NCBI GenBank assembly: GCA_012960505.1
Contig: DUBC01000025.1
Span: 61,804-105,755, forward strand
Length of the DNA stretch: 43,952 nucleotides
Direction of reading: 5' to 3'
From: Verrucomicrobiales bacterium
Lineage (GTDB): Bacteria; Verrucomicrobiota; Verrucomicrobiia; Verrucomicrobiales; DEV007
The position numbers and the translations under genes were made by a program. Shown one piece after another: positions 1-8,525 of this stretch. Under the pieces are notes generated by a model. That model was not told where the DNA came from. It worked only from the letters and a program-made list of their open reading frames with translations, and did not search any database. Position 1 is the first letter of the stretch. Each line of letters begins with the position of its first letter.

Positions 1-84
1 GAAGTTCCTGCTACTGAAGTTCCTGCTACTGAAGAGGCACCTGCTACTGAAGAGGCACCTACTGAGGAAGAGAAGAAGGACTAG
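1..84 (+). CDS. C-terminal acidic repeat tail of a truncated gene
   Basis: Reading frame 1 is open from the window edge to a TAG stop at 82-84 and encodes 27 residues. They consist of the short repeats EVPAT and EEAPAT, followed by an acidic end EEEKKD. At DNA level this is a near-perfect tandem of a 15- to 18-base unit. Low-complexity acidic tails like this occur at the C-terminus of many bacterial proteins, including some ribosomal proteins and factors, but nothing here identifies the family. The gene body lies left of the window. Confidence 0.6.
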   Translation, partial: EVPATEVPATEEAPATEEAPTEEEKKD

Positions 85-117
85 TTTAAAGTTTTCTTTT
101 AAGATAACTTGTCGAAT

Positions 118-134
118 TTCCCGCAATCCGGGAA
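118..134 (+). terminator. Short stem-loop after the truncated gene (weak terminator candidate)
   Basis: TTCCCG and CGGGAA form a 6-bp stem around the loop CAATC, 33 bases after the stop at 82-84. The bases that follow (CTCATTAAATTTC) are only moderately T-rich, so this may be a weak intrinsic terminator or a chance hairpin. Confidence 0.3.
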
Positions 135-188
135 CTCATTAAATTTCATGATTGGCATCATGCGTGTGTTTTTCATAAAACTATCTAC

Positions 189-2396
189 ATGAAATTATTA
201 CTAAAATTGTTTCTTGGGATTCTTTTAGGAGGCACCCTTTTAGCGAATGATGATCAGTCAGTTGTATTAAATGCACGCCAAATTGGTGACGCTTTAGACG
301 TACTAGGCAATCCTTTAACAGAGAAAGAAAAAGGGGACTTAGATGTCGCGAAAACAACTGAAGAGGTATCGGCAATTCTCGACCCTAAGAGCATTGTTGA
401 AGTTGTTATTAATCCCGAATCAAGAGTTAAGGTTAGGAGTCTATCGGTTGTTCCAAGTCTTGTGGAAAAGGGTTGGACTTCACATCTAATTAAAATAATT
501 AACGAGGCGGGAGTTACTGCTCCGTTACAAGTGAGCAGTGCTCAGGCTTTGCCATTAGCGAACGCGGCAAAGGAATCGCTAGCAGACAGGTGGTTAAAGT
601 TAGATATTTTTCGGGGCCGTCCTCTAGCAAATACATTAAGCGGTGTCTCAATTGAATATCGGATCCTGCAAATTTACTCTCGTGATTCAGGAAAAAGATC
701 CGCGAAATTAAAATTTGATGTGGGTCAAGGCACTCAAGACTTAGGATTTCGCAGTGAAATTTTAATTAATTTCGATTGTTTATCCTCAGCTGATCTTTCC
801 TTTGAGGTTTTGGACGAAAATAACAAACCGACAATTGCTGCATTTGAGATTAGGGACATGCTCGGAAGGGTATATCCTGACCAAGCTAAGCGGATTGCTC
901 CTGATATGCATTTTCATCCCCAAATTTATAGGGGCTCTGGAGAAACGGTAAGATTGCCTAAGGGAGAATATAGGATCGGATATTCCAGAGGGCCAGAGTA
1001 CATGGCAGGCGAGAAGCAGTTCACTTATGATGGGAAAGGGGGCGAGCTGACTTTTAAATTGGAAAGATGGATTGACCCTAGTAAGAACGGGTGGTGGTCA
1101 GGGGATCATCATATACATGCTGCCGGTTGTGCCCATTATACTAAACCAACTGAAGGTGTGCATGCTGATGATATGATCAGGCATTGTATAGGTGAGGATT
1201 TAAAGATCGGATCTAACTTAACGTGGGGGCCATGTTTTGATTATCAAAAACAATTCTTCACAGGAAAAAATGATAAAGTTTCCAAGTATCCGTACCTGTT
1301 AAGATATGACGTTGAGGTTTCCGGGTTCGGATCCCACCAGTCAGGCCATTTGTGTTTGCTTAGGCTCAAAGATCAAATGTATCCAGGTGGAGAGTCTAAG
1401 CATCATTGGCCAACACTTGGTCTTAATACGTTGCGTTGGGCTAAGGCTCAGGGTGCATTAGTTGGTCCGGCCCATTCGGGGTGGGGATTGCGATGTGAGA
1501 GTGAGGAGCTTCCGAACTACGAGATTCCACCATTTGATTCTATCGGTGCCAATGAATATATTGTTGATGTTACTCATAACGTTCCTGGCCCTGACGGGAA
1601 ATTGGTTCCCGCTGTTGATTTTCTTTCAACGGTCGATACTCCGATTGTTTGGGAGCTTAATATTTGGTATCACACATTGAATGTAGGTTATAGGACCAGG
1701 ATTAGCGGTGAGACTGATTTTCCATGTATATATGGTGAGCGAGTCGGACTAGGTAGGAGTTATGTGAAAATTGATGGCAAGCTAAATTATGAGAGCTGGT
1801 GTGAAGGAATAAGGGCCGGAAGAAACTATACTGGGGATGGGAGGAGCCATTTGATGGATTTCACTGTCTCTGGTCTCGAGGTTGGCACAAGAGGGAGCGA
1901 AATTTCACTTAATGAGGGCGGGGCAGTTAGGGTCAGTGTTAAGGCGGCGGCCTTCCTTCCAAAGGAAGTTAATCAAAGCTTCAAGGGCCTATCTTATACT
2001 GCTAAACCTTATTGGCACGTTGAGAGGGCAAGGATCGGAGGAGGCAGGAAAGTTAAGGTTGAGCTTTTAGTAAATGGTTATCCCAAGGATGAGGTTGAAA
2101 TGGATGCAGATGGGAAAATTAACGATATAAAGTTCAATGTTAATATTGAAAGGAGTTCATGGGTTGCAGTAAGAATCTTAGGTTCTTCTCACTCAAATCC
2201 TGTGTGGATTCTTGTTGATGATGAGCCAGTGAGAGCATCTAAGCGGAGCGCTCTTTGGTGCCTTGAGTCAGTCAAAAAATGCTGGGCTCAGAAAGAGAGA
2301 TTCATTTCCAAAAATGAGTTAAAGGATGCGAGGTTAGCCTATGATCATGCCAGAGCTGAATACAAAAAGAGAATAGAGGAATGTATTCTCGAGTAA
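189..2396 (+). CDS. Exported CehA/McbA-family metallohydrolase (PHP domain)
   Basis: A 735-residue protein that starts with a signal peptide (about residues 1-19, MKLLLKLF then a hydrophobic stretch), so it should act outside the cytoplasm. Around residues 303-311 it has WWSGDHHIH, the metal-binding opening typical of the CehA/McbA branch of the PHP phosphoesterase superfamily. Further His, Asp and Cys residues follow, and the later strings GPAHSGWG and VDVTHN fit the same fold. The N-terminal 280 residues are probably beta-sandwich. Named family members hydrolyse esters or carbamates, but most PVC homologues are uncharacterised, so no substrate is proposed. The ATG at 189 is chosen because it precedes the signal peptide directly. 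No operon partner is evident; pyk starts 68 bases later. Confidence 0.8.
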   Translation: MKLLLKLFLGILLGGTLLANDDQSVVLNARQIGDALDVLGNPLTEKEKGDLDVAKTTEEVSAILDPKSIVEVVINPESRVKVRSLSVVPSLVEKGWTSHLIKIINEAGVTAPLQVSSAQALPLANAAKESLADRWLKLDIFRGRPLANTLSGVSIEYRILQIYSRDSGKRSAKLKFDVGQGTQDLGFRSEILINFDCLSSADLSFEVLDENNKPTIAAFEIRDMLGRVYPDQAKRIAPDMHFHPQIYRGSGETVRLPKGEYRIGYSRGPEYMAGEKQFTYDGKGGELTFKLERWIDPSKNGWWSGDHHIHAAGCAHYTKPTEGVHADDMIRHCIGEDLKIGSNLTWGPCFDYQKQFFTGKNDKVSKYPYLLRYDVEVSGFGSHQSGHLCLLRLKDQMYPGGESKHHWPTLGLNTLRWAKAQGALVGPAHSGWGLRCESEELPNYEIPPFDSIGANEYIVDVTHNVPGPDGKLVPAVDFLSTVDTPIVWELNIWYHTLNVGYRTRISGETDFPCIYGERVGLGRSYVKIDGKLNYESWCEGIRAGRNYTGDGRSHLMDFTVSGLEVGTRGSEISLNEGGAVRVSVKAAAFLPKEVNQSFKGLSYTAKPYWHVERARIGGGRKVKVELLVNGYPKDEVEMDADGKINDIKFNVNIERSSWVAVRILGSSHSNPVWILVDDEPVRASKRSALWCLESVKKCWAQKERFISKNELKDARLAYDHARAEYKKRIEECILE

Positions 2397-2464
2397 TTAG
2401 AATTAGCGCTTAATAATATCGTGATTTGTTTATCCGCATATCCTCGTATTAAGTAGGGTCGTAA

Positions 2465-3865
2465 ATGCGTAAGACAAAGATTATATCAACTCTGGGGCCG
2501 GCAAGTGATTCGGATGAAATAATTGAACAGCTCATTCGATCCGGGACTGATGTCTTTAGGTTGAATATGAGTCATGCACAGCATGACTCGGTAAGGGATT
2601 TGGTGCCTCGGATTCGATCTTTGTCGGAAAAGTCAGGAAAGTTTGTTGCCGTTCTAATGGACTTGCAAGGTCCATCCATTAGGACCGGAGATTTATCAAA
2701 TTCATTACAGCTCAAGGAGGGAGATTTTTGTGAGTTGTGTTTGGGTGACGCTGAGCCATGCATAGAAAACAGTACTTCTGTCAACTATCTAGGTTTGGCA
2801 GAGGATTTATCAATTGGAGACATTGTTCTTGTTGATAATGGTGTTATTCAGCTCAAGGTCATGCAGTTAGCTGATGATCGTATTTCATGCACCGTGTTAA
2901 CGGATGGAATCTTGGGGTCACGGAGGCACATTAATCTACCAGGTATTAATGTGAGATTGCCTGGGCTTACGGAAAAAGACATGGCTGATGCTATGCTCGG
3001 GGTCGAGATGGATATTGACTTTTTGGGTCTAAGTTTTGCTAGAGAAGCTGCACACATTGAAGAACTAAGGGGAGCCGTTGAACGGGCTGACTCCCGAGCT
3101 CAGATTGTTGCCAAGATTGAGGACCAGCAAGCGATGAAGCATCTTGATGAAATCATTCTTGCTTCGGACGCGGTGATGGTTGCTAGAGGTGATCTAGGTA
3201 TTGAGGTTAATATAGAAGAGTTGCCTTTAGTTCAAAGAAGGATTGTAAGTAAGTGTATTAAATTGGGGCGTAGAGTCATAGTCGCGACACACATGCTTGA
3301 ATCAATGCTAGAGAACCCATTGCCGACTCGAGCAGAAGTCACGGACGTTGCTAACGCTGTCTATGAGCAAGCCGACGCTGTGATGCTTAGTGGTGAGACG
3401 AGCGTTGGACAATATCCTGTTAAGAGCGTTGAGTTATTAGATAGGATCGCGACGAGGAACGAACTTAGTGGTGCTAATTTTGCAGAAGCTGCGGCATTGA
3501 AAACGCATAAGCAAAAGACAGTAAAGGCCGCGGTTGTTTTGGCTAATTCGATACCAGGTTGTAAGATTGCTGTGTTTACTAAGAGAGGAGTAATGGCCAA
3601 TTATGTTTCAAATTTGCGGCCTAATGATGCGCACATTTATGCTTTCTCAGAAGATTCTCAAGTACTCAGGCACTTGTGCCTTAATCGAGCAGTCACAGGC
3701 GTTCGGGCAAAGTTCAGTAATGATGCTGAAGAGACCGTTGCTAGGGGCATTGATGAACTCAAAAGGCGTGGTTTTGCTGAAGTGGGAGATTCAGTAATTG
3801 TTCTAAGTGATGTTTTGGGTGGGGAATTTGTGCAGGATTCAATTCATTTACGTGAAATAGAATAA
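2465..3865 (+). CDS. pyk: Pyruvate kinase
   Basis: This cytoplasmic glycolytic enzyme transfers phosphate from phosphoenolpyruvate to ADP. The 466 residues match the usual bacterial length. The protein opens with RKTKIISTLGPAS and RLNMSHA, then DLQGPSIRTG of the substrate/nucleotide site. VAKIEDQQA carries the catalytic lysine, and VMVARGDLGIE and ATHMLESML are the metal and substrate loops. The C-terminal domain, from roughly residue 340, is the allosteric region. The barrel domain is interrupted by the usual B domain near residues 70-165. ATG at 2465 is the obvious start, since conserved sequence begins at residue 2. Nothing unusual is seen. Confidence 0.96.
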   Translation: MRKTKIISTLGPASDSDEIIEQLIRSGTDVFRLNMSHAQHDSVRDLVPRIRSLSEKSGKFVAVLMDLQGPSIRTGDLSNSLQLKEGDFCELCLGDAEPCIENSTSVNYLGLAEDLSIGDIVLVDNGVIQLKVMQLADDRISCTVLTDGILGSRRHINLPGINVRLPGLTEKDMADAMLGVEMDIDFLGLSFAREAAHIEELRGAVERADSRAQIVAKIEDQQAMKHLDEIILASDAVMVARGDLGIEVNIEELPLVQRRIVSKCIKLGRRVIVATHMLESMLENPLPTRAEVTDVANAVYEQADAVMLSGETSVGQYPVKSVELLDRIATRNELSGANFAEAAALKTHKQKTVKAAVVLANSIPGCKIAVFTKRGVMANYVSNLRPNDAHIYAFSEDSQVLRHLCLNRAVTGVRAKFSNDAEETVARGIDELKRRGFAEVGDSVIVLSDVLGGEFVQDSIHLREIE

Positions 3866-3919
3866 ATGCAGATAGATTGGGGGAATTGTGCTAAAATTAA
3901 CTAAAGAATTATTAAGAAT

Positions 3920-4450
3920 ATGAAAAAATCAAAACAATTTATTAGCATTTTCCTTGTAGCGATTGCTCTGATGCTCCCTTCATTGGGAGAAGAAAAGTCC
4001 AAGAAAGAGAAGTCCAATAAAGTTACCACTGCTCTGAAAGGTAAATTAATCGAACTTAAAGGTGATAAGGTTGTCGACAGTAAAATCTCTGCAAATGTGG
4101 ACTACTACGTTCTTTATCATTCGGCTTCTTGGTGAGGCGGCTGTAAGTCAGTTACGAAACAGTTAGTTTCGATTAATAAGAAAAATAACAAACTAGGTGA
4201 CAAGAAGAAATTTCAAATCGTTCTAGTGGATTATGACAGAAACGCAAAGGGGCTCGAAGGTTATTTGAAGGATAGTAAAATAAGTTGGCCAGCGATCAAG
4301 TTGGACCAGCAAAAATCTGTCAGTGAATTAACTTCACTAGGGGAGACTGGGTTCATACCTAATATTGTTTTGCTCAAACCGGATGGCACAATGGTTTCTA
4401 ATAAAAGAAACGAAGTTATTAAGAAGTTATCAGAGTTGTCAGGTTCTTAA
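3920..4450 (+). CDS. Exported thioredoxin-like protein with in-frame TGA at the redox motif (candidate selenoprotein)
   Basis: A single frame runs from ATG 3920 to TAA 4450 with one interruption, TGA at 4133-4135. Read through, it gives 176 residues: a signal peptide (MKKSKQFISIFLVAIALML), a Lys/Glu-rich linker, then a thioredoxin fold. The TGA falls at residue 72 in SASW-U-GGCKS, where homologues of the nucleoredoxin/TlpA type have W-C-x-x-C, so the codon replaces the first redox cysteine and Cys75 is the resolving one. The downstream part keeps expected family features: FQIVLVDYDRN, ISWPAI and the cis-proline loop GFIPNIVLL. A hairpin that fits bacterial SECIS rules follows the TGA. A thiol-disulfide or peroxide-related role in the envelope is inferred. 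The alternative is a recent nonsense mutation (TGC or TGT to TGA) or a sequence error. Confidence 0.72.
4155..4171 (+). promoter_or_regulatory. SECIS-like hairpin downstream of the in-frame TGA
   Basis: CGAAAC (4155-4160) pairs perfectly with GTTTCG (4166-4171) around the 5-base loop AGTTA. The loop begins 26 bases after the TGA and has G in its second position. Both agree with the usual description of bacterial SECIS elements (small apical loop with a G in the first two positions, some 16-37 bases after UGA). A second, mutually exclusive 4-bp hairpin, GTAA-GTCAG-TTAC at 4143-4155, sits closer to the codon. Confidence 0.5.
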
Positions 4451-4560
4451 ATTTCTGCGATAGGCTGCTTTTTAGAGTCTTAGTCTATTGAGGTGAAGTT
4501 TTTGTTTCTCATTACCTTATAGTTTGGCTGAATATATGTAATATACTGAAATCTAATTTC

Positions 4561-7092
4561 ATGAGCATATTTAACAGAATCAGTTTCATCTCATCTATTT
4601 GCTTGTTGGGTATTTATTCGGCGGAACTTTCTGCTGACATAGTTGCTCGTGAGGATGGTTTTGATTTACTAGAAGATGGTTACATAGATGTCGATTCAGA
4701 GTTCGGAGTCCTGAGTAACGATCTGTTTGATGGAACTAATATCACTGCAGAGCTTAAGAGCTCTCCTGATAATGGGACGTTGATCTTTGGGCCGGACGGA
4801 TCATTTAGATATACGCCTGATCCAGATTTTAGTGGAGAGGACTCTTTTAGTTATTCTTTTCAGAGCCAACCAGAAGTGATCGAGTTTGAAGTGAGTAAGT
4901 CACGTTCTAAGGTGGACTTTTCCGCGACTCTCACGGCTCTCGGTATTAGTCAGACCCAATCAGACAGCTCAGGTCTTGAGGGTAATTTGCAAGTATCTTT
5001 ATCGCCGACGGAAAGCCCCTTTGAGAATATCCATATTGAAGGGGGTTCTCTTGTTTTAACTGATGATATTGAACTTAATTATAGGTTCCTCTTTGTAGTT
5101 ACGGCTTCCGTCTCTGCTGACGGTGGTGACTTGATGCTCAACATGACTAAGCCGGGCCCAGAGACAACGGTTTCTGAATCAGGTGAATTTAGTCAGGTAG
5201 ACAATGAATTTCAAATCATTGGAACTGCCGATCTTAGTGCATCTCTTGATCTTGGTGTCCCTGATGGTCCACAATCATTTGATGCAGTACTTGAAGATAT
5301 CGACCTTACGGGTCGTATCACTGAAAGTGGTCAGGTCCTGACGCTAAACGTTCCTGTTACTTTTCAAGGTTCATTTGATGTTAGCGGTAACATAATTGAT
5401 CTCGACATTGTAGGAGTCATTGTTGCGACGGCTCCAAAACCTTCCTCGGAACAAAGCAACGTTGCTGAAGTTATCCTTGAGATTGATCCTACGAACGATG
5501 CTCCTGATCTTATTCCTGACGATTTCGTAGTGGAGGGCGGATCACTCGTTGGAAATGTCTTAAAAAATGATTCCGATGTTGATGGTGATGCTTTCACGGC
5601 TCAGCTACAAGATGCACCGACTAAAGGGACCTTGGCCTTAAGCTCTGATGGCAGCTTTGAATATGAGCAAAATGCTGGGGCCGAAGGTTATGATGAGTTT
5701 GTTTATTCTGTTTCGAACCGTGGCGGTAACGTTTCTCGTAAGCTTTTCACTTATGCAAGTGAATGGACGTACCTGGACGATGGTTCAAATCAGGGAAGTT
5801 CTTGGACTGGAGTTGATTTTGATGATTCGACCTGGAGCGTTGGTGTAGGAGAGTTCGGTTATGGTGAAGGGGATGAGAATACGATAATTAGTTATGGTGC
5901 CAATTCTAACAATAGACATGTCACTACCTTTTTTAGGAGGGAGTTTTATTTGAGAGATCCTGACTCAGTTAACTCAATGGTCATTGGGATTGTGCGTAAT
6001 GATGCGTGCGCTGTTTTCCTGAACGGCAAGGAGGTATTCCGTGACAGTAATCTTAATGACGATGCTTCATATGACACGCTTTCCTCGACGAATCTTTTTG
6101 AGGAAGATTATCAAATCAATGTGGCTGTGCCTATTTCTTTAATAAGAGATGGAGTTAATGTGCTGTCCGTAGAAGTTCACAAGAGCTCAAGATCAAGTTC
6201 CAAATTTAGTTTTGATTTAAATGCAACTGCGATAATTCCTCCTTTTACTCGGATTTTTGCTAGCGGTGAATCTTGGAGCTATTTAGATAATGGCACTGAT
6301 CCAGGAAATGGCTGGGAGTCCTTAAATTATGATGACTCGTCATGGAAAATAGATCAGTCTCCACTCGGGTACGGTGATGATGAGGTCGTGGGCGCTGTAG
6401 GATTCGGGGGCAACTCAGATAATAAGCATGCGACCACTTATTTTCGAAAATATTTTAAGTTCTTTGGTGCTTCAGAGCTCGTTTCTTCTAAGATAAGAAT
6501 ACGTAAAAATGATGGTGTTGCTGTTTATCTTAACGGTAAGGAAATTGTCAGGGATAACCTCAGCCTGGATGCCGGTGTTTCAACTTTTGCTGAGTCGATA
6601 ATTAGTGATGAAGATGGATTGGAAGTGAAAGAATATATAGTTGATTCTAGTCTTCTCGTGGATGGCGTGAATGTTATATCAGCTGAGGTTCATCAGGCCG
6701 ATGCGAGCAGTAGTGATCTTTTCTTTGATACTGAGTTTTTCGTTAGCATCATGAAGATAAGAGAATTCGTAACCCTTAATCTTGTTGATGCTGTTGCTGG
6801 GACAGATACAGATGAGGATGGTTGGTTTGATGAAACTGAAGTGCTTTTTGGAAGTTCACCTACTGAGGCTGATAGCGTTCCCCAATTCCAGTTAAAGTCT
6901 AACGTGTTAGAGAATGGTCAGGTCCAATATATGTTCCCAGCGGAACAGGGTTCGGGATATGTCATTCAGACATCGAATGATCTTCAAACATGGATGACTC
7001 TAAAGAAGTTGATCGTTGGCCGCGGCAATATTGCAACGGAACGATTCTCAGCCTCTGGAAAACGCCACTTCTATAGAATAAGAAAGCAGTGA
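4561..7092 (+). CDS. Large secreted multidomain protein: tandem Ig-like and two galactose-binding-like modules
   Basis: An 843-residue protein with an N-terminal signal peptide (to about residue 26). A Big_9/tandem-95-type cadherin-like repeat follows near residues 35-105 (GVLSNDLFDG, GSFRYTPDPDFSGEDSFSY), then an unassigned beta-rich region at 110-300. A second Ig-like repeat lies near 315-395 (GNVLKNDSDVDGDAF). Two copies of a galactose-binding-like sandwich follow, at about 400-560 and 565-735. Each starts with W-x-YLD-G and W-DDS-W and carries HxTTxFR and the V-LNGKE string. A short TSP3-like calcium motif (DTDEDGWFDETE) and a C-terminal sandwich (YVIQTSNDLQTW) end it. No catalytic domain is recognisable, so it is probably a surface or adhesive protein, possibly carbohydrate-binding. 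It converges on the next gene with a 10-base gap. Confidence 0.75.
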   Translation: MSIFNRISFISSICLLGIYSAELSADIVAREDGFDLLEDGYIDVDSEFGVLSNDLFDGTNITAELKSSPDNGTLIFGPDGSFRYTPDPDFSGEDSFSYSFQSQPEVIEFEVSKSRSKVDFSATLTALGISQTQSDSSGLEGNLQVSLSPTESPFENIHIEGGSLVLTDDIELNYRFLFVVTASVSADGGDLMLNMTKPGPETTVSESGEFSQVDNEFQIIGTADLSASLDLGVPDGPQSFDAVLEDIDLTGRITESGQVLTLNVPVTFQGSFDVSGNIIDLDIVGVIVATAPKPSSEQSNVAEVILEIDPTNDAPDLIPDDFVVEGGSLVGNVLKNDSDVDGDAFTAQLQDAPTKGTLALSSDGSFEYEQNAGAEGYDEFVYSVSNRGGNVSRKLFTYASEWTYLDDGSNQGSSWTGVDFDDSTWSVGVGEFGYGEGDENTIISYGANSNNRHVTTFFRREFYLRDPDSVNSMVIGIVRNDACAVFLNGKEVFRDSNLNDDASYDTLSSTNLFEEDYQINVAVPISLIRDGVNVLSVEVHKSSRSSSKFSFDLNATAIIPPFTRIFASGESWSYLDNGTDPGNGWESLNYDDSSWKIDQSPLGYGDDEVVGAVGFGGNSDNKHATTYFRKYFKFFGASELVSSKIRIRKNDGVAVYLNGKEIVRDNLSLDAGVSTFAESIISDEDGLEVKEYIVDSSLLVDGVNVISAEVHQADASSSDLFFDTEFFVSIMKIREFVTLNLVDAVAGTDTDEDGWFDETEVLFGSSPTEADSVPQFQLKSNVLENGQVQYMFPAEQGSGYVIQTSNDLQTWMTLKKLIVGRGNIATERFSASGKRHFYRIRKQ

Positions 7093-7102
7093 GTTGTGTT
7101 TA

Positions 7103-8020
7103 TTAGGCCAACTTAGTTCTTACCGTTTCGAGTAATTTCTTTGTCGCTTTAATTCCATCAAATTCACTCACTTTTCCGCCTTCGTATTCGACGCCAACGT
7201 AGCCGTGGTAACCGGCATCAATGACGATCTTCATCATTTTATGATAATCTGTATGAATTTCATTTCCTTTATCATCGAAATCGTGAGACTTAGCACTGAC
7301 AGCTTTTGCAAAGGGCATGAGTTCTTTGACTCCTTTGTATCGGTCATAGGTCTTGCCTCTTCCGATTCTGAAATTGCCAAAATCAGGTAAGGTTCCGCAA
7401 TTCTTTTTGTTTACAGATTTCATTACGCCGGCAAGCCAAGCTCCGTTAGAAGATAGTCCTCCATGATTCTCCACTATGACATTGAGTCCGTGAGTGGCGG
7501 CAAATTCGCTGAGACTGCCGAGTCCGTCAGCGGCGAGTTTTTGTTGTTCTTCATACGAACCGCTTGAAGACGCATTGACTCGGATAGAATGGCATCCTAG
7601 GTGTTTCGCTGCCTCTACCCAGCGCTTGTGGTTATTAACTGAGGTAGCTCTTTTTGCTTTATCAGGATCTCCGAGTCTTCCTTCACCGTCACACATGATG
7701 ATGAGGCTCTTCACTCCCTCGCTGTCACATATTTTTTTGAGTTCGTTTAAATACTTTTTGTCATTTGCCTTGTCCTTAAAGAATTGATTTACATATTCGA
7801 CGGCATTGATACCGAATTCCTTTTTTGAGACTACAGGAAAATCAAGGTTGGTCATTTTCTTGCCAAAAAGGGCCTTGTGCAATGACCATTCAGCGATGGA
7901 TATGTCGTAGAGTTTTTTCTTTTTGTGGTGATCAGCTATCAGGGGCAGGGGCGAGGCCACTAGAGCAGCAGTGCTTACCTTAATGAATTTGCGACGAGAG
8001 GTAGTTTGGTTTGGAGTCAT
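7103..8020 (-). CDS. Tat-exported sugar phosphate isomerase/epimerase-like TIM barrel protein
   Basis: The 305 residues begin with a twin-arginine signal ([20 protein letters not shown]). The rest is an AP-endonuclease-2/xylose-isomerase-like TIM barrel. Probable metal ligands are Glu in VIVENHGG, Asp in GTLPDFGNF, His in SAKSHDFD and Glu in YVGVEYEGG. Members include hydroxypyruvate isomerase and sugar epimerases, but exported PVC paralogues have no known substrate. ATG at 8020 places the RR motif at residues 9-10. A related protein is encoded at 17043-17993. Its 5' side is divergent from the small membrane protein gene, with 148 bases between them. Confidence 0.82.
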   Translation of the reverse strand: MTPNQTTSRRKFIKVSTAALVASPLPLIADHHKKKKLYDISIAEWSLHKALFGKKMTNLDFPVVSKKEFGINAVEYVNQFFKDKANDKKYLNELKKICDSEGVKSLIIMCDGEGRLGDPDKAKRATSVNNHKRWVEAAKHLGCHSIRVNASSSGSYEEQQKLAADGLGSLSEFAATHGLNVIVENHGGLSSNGAWLAGVMKSVNKKNCGTLPDFGNFRIGRGKTYDRYKGVKELMPFAKAVSAKSHDFDDKGNEIHTDYHKMMKIVIDAGYHGYVGVEYEGGKVSEFDGIKATKKLLETVRTKLA

Positions 8021-8168
8021 TTGATGCTTATTTGAGCTGATTGAAACTTTTAGTCGGTATAATTTATGAATGAATAAACATTATTATGGTTTCTTGCAAT
8101 AGATCAATGGTGTTTTTGCTGGGATAACGATTTGACCTGTTCGACACATTCTGCAAATTTGTTTGATC

Positions 8169-8525
8169 ATGACATCAATTTCGAAACTTTCTATTTTAAT
8201 TGGCTCACTGTTAACCGTATTGGGCGTGGTTCTCTATTTTTCCACCGACATGGCCAGCGTTACGGCATTGATACCTTCATTCATAGGGGTGCCCATTCTA
8301 GTCTGTGGGATTTTAGCTAAGGATGAAAAAAATCGAAAGGTCGTTGCTCATATTGCATTAACACTTGCCTTGTTAGGTGCGCTTGCAGGTTATGGTCGAG
8401 GTTTGCCGAAACTTTTTGGCGGTGATTCCGGTGTGGCCATCTTAGGGATGCTTGCAATGTCTGTTATATGCACTGTCTATGTGATTGCGTGCGTCAGATC
8501 ATTTATTGCCGCTAGGAAGGCTTAG
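8169..8525 (+). CDS. Small integral membrane protein of unknown function
   Basis: 118 residues from ATG 8169; an in-frame TTG six bases upstream is a less likely start. There are about four hydrophobic segments, near residues 5-24, 30-46, 57-75 and 88-110, and the protein ends in a short basic tail (SFIAARKA). No family is recognised. Its stop codon overlaps the stop of the convergent kinase gene by four bases (8522-8525), so any transcription terminator must lie inside the neighbour's coding sequence. Confidence 0.65.
   Translation: MTSISKLSILIGSLLTVLGVVLYFSTDMASVTALIPSFIGVPILVCGILAKDEKNRKVVAHIALTLALLGALAGYGRGLPKLFGGDSGVAILGMLAMSVICTVYVIACVRSFIAARKA

Noticed and set aside
1..84. Assigning the acidic tail to a ribosomal protein
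   Set aside because: Low-complexity tails occur in many families and no conserved domain is in the window.
4226..4450. Separate 74-residue gene beginning at ATG 4226
   Set aside because: It is in the same frame as 3920-4135 and encodes the second half of the thioredoxin fold, so it is part of that gene.
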